From Hyaloperonospora brassicae (Eukaryota > Oomycota > Peronosporomycetes > Peronosporales > Peronosporaceae), in contig CANTFL010001149.1 in the NCBI GenBank assembly GCA_947650285.1, positions 1-12,566 of the forward strand: a stretch of DNA of 12,566 nucleotides, read 5' to 3'. The notes under the pieces were generated by a model. The model was given only the letters and a program-made list of their open reading frames with translations, made no database searches and was not told where the DNA came from. The position numbers were made by a program, and so were the translations under genes. Positions 6,959 through 12,566 of the stretch are shown piece by piece; within the stretch, counting starts at the first letter, position 1, and each line of letters begins with the position of its first letter.

Positions 6959-7414
6959 AGTCCGCCGTGAACCGATAATTACGGTCGGATACGAGTTGAC
7001 GGGGTACCCATTAAGTCTGATTACCGTATCGATAAAAACACGAGCACAACCTCGGGCCGTCATCTACTCGAGCATAGCAGCAAAATGTGTTATCTTGCTA
7101 TAGCGGTCCACAAATACAAGATTTTTTATATTACTGGCTTGGGGGAAACCGAAGACGAATTCCATTAAGACGGACTGCCAGCTCTCTGCCATGACAGGCA
7201 GAGGCTGTAAAGGTGCACGGGATGAAATACTGGACTTCACCCTTTGAATACCTCGCAAGCACGAATGTACTTGCGGGTAATCAGATACTGGCGGGACCAA
7301 TAAAAGTCACGACTACCCTTAGGTAAGTCTTTTCCCGACCACAATGACCACCAGATGGCGCATCGTGACATTCGTACAGTGTGCGAAAGCGCAAGTTGTT
7401 ATGATTAAGGACGA

Positions 7415-7431
7415 CGACACGAGGCGTGTCG
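7415..7431. repeat. Hairpin, 7-bp stem and 3-nt loop
   Basis: CGACACG (7415-7421) pairs with CGTGTCG (7425-7431) around AGG. Confidence 0.7.
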
Positions 7432-7473
7432 CCGTCAACGGCTTTATAGTATAACAACCCGTTGCGTGTACTA

Positions 7474-7496
7474 TACCGATCCGATGAGGATCGGTA
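7474..7496. repeat. Hairpin, 9-bp stem
   Basis: TACCGATCC (7474-7482) pairs with GGATCGGTA (7488-7496) around GATGA, near the start of the integrase zinc-finger region. Confidence 0.8.
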
Positions 7497-7852
7497 CAAA
7501 GCCGGTGAATTTCTCAGCTATTTACAATTTGTATTTACCAGATAATCCATCAGGCGTAGGAGATCGTTGTTTTCTGCGTATGCCTTTCGTACGTCGTCAA
7601 GTAGAATTGTCGGCCTAAACAATGGTTGTAAATGTCGAAACAGTGGAATATTCTCACCATTTGATTGCGCGGCCAGCTCGAAATCGGGCCGGCGCGAAAG
7701 AGCATCAGCGACGACATTTAGTCATCCTGGTTTATACTTCACGGAGAAGTCATACTCCGCGAAGAAAGACAGCCACCTCGCCATTCGTTGCGAGAGGTGG
7801 CGATGGTTTACGGCCGTGCGGAATGACGCATGGTCCGTGTAGACAACAAACG

Positions 7853-7874
7853 GTCTATCTCCCAAGAGATAGAC
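7853..7874. repeat. Hairpin, 9-bp stem and 4-nt loop, in RNase H
   Basis: GTCTATCTC (7853-7861) pairs with GAGATAGAC (7866-7874) around CCAA. It encodes the Val-Tyr-Leu-Leu-Gly-Asp-Arg segment just before the catalytic Asp strand. Confidence 0.85.
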
Positions 7875-7938
7875 GCGAAACTTAGCCAGTGCGCAGTTCA
7901 TGGCAAGGAGTTCCTTGTCATGCACTGGGTAATTACGC

Positions 7939-7956
7939 TCAGCTGGTTGCAGCTGA
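7939..7956. repeat. Hairpin, 7-bp stem and 4-nt loop
   Basis: TCAGCTG (7939-7945) pairs with CAGCTGA (7950-7956) around GTTG. Confidence 0.7.
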
Positions 7957-8392
7957 CGCGACTGATAACAGATGACGCGCTCTGCGCCATCTGCGCCATA
8001 CTGCATCAACGCACAGCCGATTGCGAAATCGCTGGCGTCACAGACCACATGAAATGGTTTGTCCTGATCTGAAATCGCCAAGATCGGCGATTGCATCAAG
8101 CTTTGCTTGATACCTACAAAGAAACGCTGGCACTCAGCGTTCCATGACCACTTGAAATTTTGCTTGAGCAATCAAGAAAGATGAACACTCATCTCGGCGT
8201 AGTTGCGCGAGTACTTGTGCAAGCACGCCGCAAGACCAAGGAACTTCCTTAGTCACTTGACATCGACTGGCACTGGCCAGTTGGTGATCGCCTTGATCTT
8301 TTCGGGACAGGGCTTACGCCGTGTTTACCCACGATGCACATAAGAAGTATTATTTCGCTAGCCGCGAATATACGCTTCTTGAGGTTGGCGTA

Positions 8393-8416
8393 CAACTTAT
8401 ACTTGCGTATAAGTTG
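8393..8416. repeat. Hairpin, perfect 10-bp stem, in RT
   Basis: CAACTTATAC (8393-8402) pairs with GTATAAGTTG (8407-8416) around TTGC. It encodes QLIRKYKL, just before the conserved LYANLKK. Confidence 0.85.
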
Positions 8417-8467
8417 AAGAACTTGACTAACATGAGTTCTGTAAACTTTAACGTCCGTCTTTCCGTC

Positions 8468-8584
8468 CATAGCCCGGCTATGAACGAACACATCGTCGAA
8501 GTAACTCGGTGCGAAGTCTCGCACCGGTCTAAACAGATTTGTGACACATCTGTTGAATGTTGCAGGGGCATTACTCAGCCCCTG
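8468..8584. repeat. Three inverted repeats flanking the YFDD codons
   Basis: CATAGCC/GGCTATG (8468-8474 and 8476-8482, one central base), CGGTGCGA/TCGCACCG (8507-8514 and 8519-8526, loop AGTC) and CAGGGGC/GCCCCTG (8563-8569 and 8578-8584) lie within 120 bp. The codons for YFDD (8503-8492) sit between the first two. Confidence 0.75.
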
Positions 8585-9079
8585 TGGCATCACTAGCCAC
8601 TCCCACAGCATCCCGCTGGGGGTACTCACTGCCGTGCACGGAAGATCCCGTTCACGCTTGAGGATCTGATAGAATCCGTCCATCAGATCCATGGACGAGA
8701 AGATGGTACTCTTTGACATACCATCTATGATGGCGTCCTTCCTCGGTATCGGCGTCTGAGCCGGCACCGTTGCAGTATTCAACTTGTTGAGTGCGTGCAC
8801 TATCCTCCTTTCTTATGTCTCCTTTCGCACACAGAAGGTTAAAGAGCTGTGAGGGGATGTCGATTACCTCGCATGGCCCGCTGCTAAACAATCGGCGAAG
8901 AGCATGTGAATCGCGAGTAAATGTTCACGAGGCAATGGCCACTACTTCATGACACAGTACTTCGAGCCCGGTTTGAGCTCGATCTCGTGTCGAGTGCCTT
9001 TATCGTTAGGCAAATGACAAGGTACGGATTCAGGTAACACATCCTTGAATCTGATCAAATCCTTATACAAAGAACTTGC

Positions 9080-9457
9080 CTAAAGTGACTCCCAGTATTG
9101 AGACGTGTATCGTTCATTCCGAGTCTTCTCATCGATGACACTTTCGTCCATCGATAAACTGCTAAGAACCCTCTCGGTTTCGGTAAACACCGTTGCCGAT
9201 CGAATATCGGTAACGTAATCGTCCTCTGCGACGAGTACAAAGATCTGCTTGACTTTTCTACTACGCATGTCACGCAATAACCGTGTTGGTTTCAACGTTC
9301 GCAAGTGCAAAATCTCCGAATTTGTATTCGAATGCACAATCAGATCGAGCGTATCAGCTCCTACGCTTAATCCGTCATTGACCAAGACATTCAATGTCTC
9401 GATTACTACCTGGGAAGTCACTTTCACAGGGTCCAGAAGATCTTTCTTCACAATCTA
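9080..9457 (-). pseudogene. Protease-RT spacer of pol
   Basis: The frame is the same as both the protease C-terminal part and RT. It follows an in-frame TAG (9457-9455) and runs to a TAG at 9082-9080. It begins VKKDLLDPVKVTSQ and carries LNVLVNDGLSVGADT, then a variable acidic stretch ending SQYWESL. No enzymatic motif is visible. In gypsy polyproteins this spacer between the protease and the polymerase fingers is poorly conserved, and its place here together with frame continuity is the reason for the assignment. It should not be read as an independent gene. Confidence 0.75.
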
Positions 9458-9631
9458 GTGATCATCTACATTGTGTTCTTGTACAGTCGTGCTGACGACC
9501 GTACCACAAGTGAGGCCATCACACTCGCTCGTAGTACACCTACGTGAGTGTGGACGTTCCAAGACATTCGTCCGGTGGTTTTCTGAGGAACAAGTAGCAG
9601 GGGTCGATACTGATCGATGCTGCCAGCTCAC

Positions 9632-9720
9632 CCTTGGCTCGTATCTCCTGAGCCAAGGTAGTCCTAGGATGACATCAAACTTGTCATTTAGGTCGAGTAC
9701 GATGAAATCATCATCGTACT
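9632..9720. repeat. Two long hairpins in protease: 9-bp and 10-bp stems
   Basis: CCTTGGCTC/GAGCCAAGG (9632-9640 and 9650-9658, 9-nt loop) and AGTACGATGA/TCATCGTACT (9696-9705 and 9711-9720, loop AATCA). The second encodes the conserved Tyr-Asp-Asp-Asp-Phe-Ile-Val segment. Confidence 0.85.
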
Positions 9721-9901
9721 GTTCGCCTTTTAACGTGTAGTGGATTCCGACTAAAGTTTTTTCATATTGATCGATTCGCCTGTCGCTAGGCACACCGTCA
9801 TCTTCGTTGAAGGGATCTTCCGCTCCACGAAGTTAAAACTTCCTGCCTCTAGCGACTGGCGACAAAAATTGTTCGACGCCCCACAGTCAACTAGGGCGCG
9901 A

Positions 9902-9987
9902 AGTGACAAGTCCTTTGTCACTATCAATGTCAGATTGATAAGAGACACCTCATCACCAGGTGCAGAGACACACAGAAATTGTGTGTC
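9902..9987. repeat. Three hairpins within 90 bp of the protease start
   Basis: AGTGACAA/TTGTCACT (9902-9909 and 9915-9922), TATCAAT/ATTGATA (9922-9928 and 9934-9940) and GACACACA/TGTGTGTC (9967-9974 and 9980-9987) all have 5-nt loops. Confidence 0.8.
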
Positions 9988-10546
9988 ATAAGAAACCTTC
10001 TTCAGTAGATTTGCAAAGTCTCTGGATGTTGCTGGATCAGTACGGCGCTCCGCCCCTACTACCCCGAACATTTTTCGATGGTTGGTCTCGCTGTTGCGGC
10101 TTTGCGACAGCATCGTACCCTCGCCCTCCAGTTCTTCTTGCTGGTGGGTGATATCCGCGCTCTGAACCGCGATGTACTGAGCGGGGGACACTGCATTCGT
10201 ATGCATAATGTCCCAACTTGTGACAGCGATGGCATCTCACCATTCGCTTGTCGTTCATAGGGAGAGGTTTCTCGCCCTCGACATGATAGAGGTCCATTGG
10301 TTCTGGACCTCCGACTGCTAATCGTCTCTGTGGAAGATGCGGAATTAACGTAGCTTGAGCCTGTCTCACGTTATAATCTTCTTGATCCGCTGCGAAGATT
10401 GCCTCTGAGAGCGTCTTTAGCTCTCCGCGGAACACGTGGTCACTAACGGGACCATCGGACATCCCTTGAATGAATATTGTGATCAATACAAAGTCACTCA
10501 CAGGTTTCACTACCATGCAGCTTGCAAGGTAGCGTGCTTGTTGGGC

Positions 10547-10569
10547 GTAAGCGTGAACCTTACGCTTAC
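10547..10569. repeat. Hairpin, 8-bp stem, in gag
   Basis: GTAAGCGT (10547-10554) pairs with ACGCTTAC (10562-10569) across 7 nt. An alternative register, GCGTAAG/CTTACGC, overlaps it. Confidence 0.75.
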
Positions 10570-10733
10570 CCTACTTGAGTTTCAGGAGCTCCGAAAGAGT
10601 CGTGAACTCCGCTCTGGGCGGCTCAAACGTCTCACTGAGCAGGGTCTTAAAGATCTTTAACGACCCGAACACATTTGGGTCGTGCAACGTGAGATTCAGG
10701 GCCCAAGATCTAGATTCTCATGCTAGGTTGGAC

Positions 10734-10782
10734 TGAGCGAATGAGACCTGCATTCGCTCATCGTCGATGCGACGAGCATCGA
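10734..10782. repeat. 10-bp and 7-bp hairpins in gag
   Basis: TGAGCGAATG (10734-10743) pairs with CATTCGCTCA (10751-10760) across 7 nt. TCGATGC (10764-10770) pairs with GCATCGA (10776-10782) across 5 nt. Confidence 0.85.
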
Positions 10783-11211
10783 TGGCATCGTCCAGCTCGA
10801 CAAACCACCTCAACAGGGAGCCTTCCTCGACTCCCCGATACTTGGATATTGCTAGCTTTAAAGACTCCCGTCGACGCTCACGCGTCGGCTCTGCGGACTG
10901 AGATTGTTGTTGTCTCAGTTTTTCGGTCCGCTGGTGATCTAGTTGTTGTAACAATGTCACCTGCGTTCGCGACTCATCAAGTTCTCGTTGCAATAACTTG
11001 CTAATGAAGGTATGCTGCTGGTCTCCATCCCTTGTGGATAGCATGGCCCATATGGTTTCTTCGCCAACGGTCGAACTCATTCGTTCGATCGCACTCCTTT
11101 CGATGTCGCTAAAACAGGAATAGCTTTCACGGGTCCCGTGAAATCTGCCGCCGTCTACATCATCCAATATCTAGATGTTCGGCGGTGGGGTTGTGGTCCT
11201 TGGACGGACTA

Positions 11212-11224
11212 CAAAGTGCTACCA
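11212..11224 (-). promoter_or_regulatory. Primer-binding site candidate
   Basis: On the minus strand, two bases after the LTR end (...CGTTACA), the sequence TGGTAGCACTTTG begins at 11224. Its TGG start would pair with the 3' CCA of a host tRNA that primes minus-strand DNA synthesis. The matching tRNA cannot be named from sequence alone. Confidence 0.55.
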
Positions 11225-11226
11225 GG

Positions 11227-11400
11227 TGTAACGGGCCACTGTTGACTACTTTATACATACTTTTTTTATTTTACTAGTGGCCGATTCTTTTGTATTAGCC
11301 TTCTCTTTGCGTGTGTAAGCAATCGACAAAGCCAAGCCAAATCTACAAGCTCTCTTGACTCTTTGGAACTTTTCAGGAAATAATGGACATATCACTAGCG
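11227..11400 (-). mobile_element. 3' edge (U5) of the 5' LTR of the gypsy element
   Basis: On the plus strand the edge reads TGTAACGGG at 11227, directly next to the primer-binding candidate and about 150 bp upstream of the gag start. Near the edge GGCCACT (11234-11240) pairs with AGTGGCC (11276-11282). The word AAGCAATCGACAAAGC at about 11319 resembles AAGCAATAGACAAAAC at about 4646 in the left LTR, and AAGCTCT follows in both. The rest has diverged strongly. How far this LTR extends to the right is unclear, and it may run past the end of the window. Confidence 0.6.
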
Positions 11401-12566
11401 ATCCCCGCTATTAGTTCTTCCTAGTCAATGAAGCACTTTCACTTGACACATACATAAGCACAAATATGCACTAATGCGCATAGGTTTGTCGTACGCATTC
11501 CTCGTGAAAACAGTTAGTAAATGATAGATACGATAGACTTTTTCATATCATACTGACTGTGACCCACACGGCTGTGGACTAATTATTGCCAAAGCATCTT
11601 CACGACACTCGCATTGAGATGACAAAGTGCATCAGAATAAAATAAATTTTAACTGAGATTTTGATAGCTCTTAGGTGATCAATAATTATTCGTAGAGCAT
11701 ACCGCTTGTTGTGCTATTTCAAAATTGCGAAGTATACTTGATGCGCCCGCGGATCATGTCGTAAAACATACTAAGTTCGTTTTACATATAATGTTGCGTT
11801 TAGCCAAAGCATTTTTAGCACTTTTTCAAAACTTCTGTATTTTTAGGACTTTTTGAGGTATGATTAGAAATTTTTTAAATAGCCGAATAATCAATTATCA
11901 TCTCATCTTCTGACGCTAATTGTAGGTGTTCATCATATATTTTCATATTATAAAGCCAAATTTTCCCGCGTACTTGGCAAAAATTATCATTAAGACGTCT
12001 CACTGTCTATTTTACAATAGTACGCCTAGCATCAATGGAGACCCCTCAACAAGACGAAAAGCAGGGTCAAATGCGCTTCTTGGGACATCCAGATTTCCTG
12101 ACGAGGTTGTAGGGATATGTGTCACCTTCTTTATTGCAAGCACCTCAAGACGATCAAGGGATCGGACCGATACGGCTTTAAGTAGTGAGCGCTTAATACG
12201 GGGGGGGGGTGTTCAGCTTACTCCAGAAGGTTGAGCGTGCATAGCAAGGTCCTTCTTAATCACAACCGAGGATCGTACAGTGAGGCGAGGGAGCGAATTG
12301 TCTTGAATACAGCAGACACTATATTCTTAGTCAGGTTCCTTTCATTGAGTTATACTTGGGCTCCGACCACATAAATTTCAATACATCCACTCTGCCTTTA
12401 GCATCTGATTGTCGCTTTTGTTTGTCATGGCTGTCAGGTATCAGTTCTCGCTCATCTCATTAGCATTTATTTGTCCTGCGAGAAACTCGCTCACTTGCTT
12501 TAAACAGTGATAAGGCTGATATCAGCAAGCCGGCCGGCCATCTCTTCCACCAAGCCCTGAACCACA
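11401..12566. other. AT-rich stretch, probably LTR or older repeat, no gene seen
   Basis: No protein domain was recognised on either strand. One plus-strand frame (11926-12234, 102 codons, beginning MFIIYFHIIKPNFPAYL) is AT-rich in its first half and Arg/Ser-rich in its second. It has no recognisable motif, and a competing ATG frame starts at 12034 (METPQQDEKQG). A run of ten G (12200-12209) is followed at once by TGTTCAG, a juxtaposition seen at the polypurine tract/LTR boundary of some retroelements, but no partner LTR was found. No second TGTAACGG-type edge or TATA-bearing U3 could be placed with confidence. Confidence 0.4.
12200..12209 (+). repeat. Homopolymer of ten G
   Basis: Ten consecutive G are followed by TGTTCAG. 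It could be a polypurine-tract remnant or simple slippage, and it is also a likely place for a base-count error. Confidence 0.6.

Larger units (their letters stand above)
6702..7520 (-). pseudogene. Integrase (Ty3/gypsy), broken
   Basis: This is retrotransposon integrase, which inserts the cDNA into the chromosome, read across several frames. The N-terminal zinc finger appears as CHDAPSGGHCGREKTY (H at about 7367 and 7346). The following Cys pair is damaged: CEV is followed by F where Cys is expected. The catalytic core starts ESWQSVLMEFVFGFP, and the first catalytic Asp is replaced by Glu (7162-7160). LVFVDRYSKITHF follows. The second Asp is kept in LVSDRNYRF (6986-6984). The third acid is lost, with TDGQTAHAN carrying Ala at 6878-6876 where Glu is expected. 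The core ends SWSEILPMVKFTIN ... GLRHPGLPT before a TAG (6704-6702). Further stops lie at 7520-7518, 7066-7064, 6923-6921 and 6827-6825, with frameshifts near 7314, near 7245 and between 7005 and 6998. No function is possible for this copy. Confidence 0.92.
7521..8301 (-). pseudogene. RNase H domain plus connection to integrase, broken
   Basis: This region covers the RT thumb/connection and RNase H, which degrades the RNA of the RNA:DNA hybrid during reverse transcription. After the frameshift near 8304 the frame reads PEKIKAITNWPVPVDVK, a TGA (8255-8253), LRKFLGLAA ... HLS, another TGA (8174-8172), and then an open run to 7724-7722. RNase H residues are intact: Asp in HVVCDASDFAIG, Glu in VHDKELLAM and Asp in VVYTDHASF. 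QRMARWLSFFAEYDF and a basic end follow. After the TGA at 7724-7722 the same frame continues VVADALSRRPDFE, the usual end of this domain, up to the TAG at 7520-7518. Spacing and motif order are normal for Ty3/gypsy pol. Only stops and the upstream shift mark it as dead. Confidence 0.93.
8249..9079 (-). pseudogene. Reverse transcriptase (Ty3/gypsy), broken by stops
   Basis: This is the RNA-dependent DNA polymerase domain of pol, in one frame throughout. The entry segment reads IELKPGSKYCVMK, a TAG (8944-8942), WPLPREH, a TAA (8866-8864), SPHSSLTFCVRK, a TAA (8815-8813) and then an uninterrupted run. Motifs follow in order: KLNTATVPAQTPIPRKD, FSSMDLMDGFYQI with the first catalytic Asp (about 8689), STPSGMLWEWLVMPQGLSNA, and the catalytic APSYFDDVFVHSR with YFDD at 8503-8492. 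LYANLKKRIF follows. Beyond residue G-K-H-G-V the protein goes out of frame. A single missing base near 8301-8305 restores similarity in the next frame, which carries RNase H. The catalytic core is complete, so decay is recent enough to leave the residues recognisable. Confidence 0.95.
9458..10006 (-). pseudogene. Aspartic protease domain of pol, frameshifted
   Basis: This is the retropepsin-type protease that cuts the Gag-Pol polyprotein. Recognisable sequence starts around FANLLKKVSYDTQFLCVS. The catalytic motif is LRALVDCGASNNF with Asp at 9888-9886; D-C-G-A-S stands where D-S/T-G is usual, a Cys variant compatible with activity. The flap region KMTVCLATGESI follows. The frame then stops (TAG 9753-9751) right after an A6 run (minus strand; T6 at 9757-9762), and similarity resumes in another frame with VGIHYTLKGEQYDDDF and the second conserved strand FDVILGLPWLRRYEP. 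A later part has several Cys residues (STPATCSS, CTTSECDGLTCG). The frame upstream reaches 10206 and overlaps the end of gag in the +1 frame. The overlap may be an original translational frameshift site or simply decay. Confidence 0.9.
10037..11080 (-). pseudogene. Gag (capsid-nucocapsid) with CCHC knuckle, two stops
   Basis: This is the structural polyprotein that packages the element's RNA into virus-like particles. I take the ATG at 11080-11078 (MSSTVGEETIW) as start; the same frame is open upstream to about 11167 without another ATG. Order: a coiled-coil-prone N-terminal third (many L, Q, E, R), then the capsid-like KLAISKYRGVEEGSLLRW and FVELDDAIDARRIDDERM, SNLA followed by TGA (10720-10718), WALNLTLHDPNVFGSL, FEPPRAEF, a TAG (10573-10571), YAQQARYLASC, IQGMSDGPVSDHVF, EPMDL, and a zinc knuckle CHRCHKLGHYAYEC (C-x2-C-x4-H-x4-C, 10234-10193). 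The basic tail ends at 10039-10037. All parts are in one frame, about 347 codons, close to a normal gypsy Gag length. Only the two nonsense codons break it. Confidence 0.93.

Noticed and set aside
7567..8072. Plus-strand frames opposite RNase H (about 80-91 codons)
   Set aside because: They are antisense to clear RNase H coding sequence and show no domain.
9249..10260. Plus-strand frames opposite protease and gag
   Set aside because: They are shadows of the minus-strand polyprotein.
10037..11080. C-to-T deamination (RIP-like) as the sole cause of the stop codons
   Set aside because: Some stops could come from CAG or CGA, but others (for example the TAA codons at 8866 and 8815) do not sit where such a codon is expected, and indels are common.

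Overview
The window looks like a repeat-rich intergenic stretch of an oomycete nuclear genome, with Phytophthora or a downy mildew as the likely source. This is inferred from the style of the Ty3/gypsy chromovirus proteins on the minus strand, the LTR ends that begin TGTAACGG, and the lack of any intact host gene. No rRNA, tRNA or CRISPR array was seen, and no species-level claim can be made.

Layout. (1) From about 117 to 2065 there is one long, degenerate minisatellite built on a 15-bp unit close to TCTCGTCGAGTCTTG. It is organised into higher-order blocks of roughly 215-300 bp. Because 15 is a multiple of 3, several frames stay open on both strands, so the long Arg/Asp/Lys/Thr-rich and Ser/Leu/Val-rich open frames here are probably by-products. 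(2) From about 2190 to 2520 there is a second, unrelated tandem repeat of about 100-130 bp, extremely rich in GATC/CGATCG. (3) From 2560 to 4570 no intact gene is visible. The stretch holds a small inverted-repeat element, a broken reading frame (3910-4272) and a short frame starting with a convincing secretion signal peptide (4382-4453), which runs up to an LTR edge at 4571.

(4) From 4571 to beyond 11227 lies a decayed Ty3/gypsy (Metaviridae-type) retrotransposon in minus orientation. Read right to left it shows: LTR edge (11227), primer-binding site, gag with a CCHC knuckle, aspartic protease, reverse transcriptase with YFDD, RNase H, integrase and a chromodomain remnant, then a long hairpin-rich region with a TATA-like promoter that ends at another LTR edge (4571). 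At least a dozen in-frame stops, several frameshifts, loss of two integrase catalytic acids and a deletion before the chromodomain show that this copy is dead. Most domains can still be read by hand from one frame into the next.

(5) From 11290 to 12566 the sequence is AT-rich. It probably includes LTR sequence, a weak open frame and a run of ten G, with no recognisable gene.

The most unusual signal is that the retroelement, coding and non-coding parts alike, is crowded with short perfect inverted repeats: 8-12 bp stems with mostly 3-9 nt loops, far above simple chance expectation. An especially dense hairpin cluster sits in the putative R/U5 leader (5211-5661).
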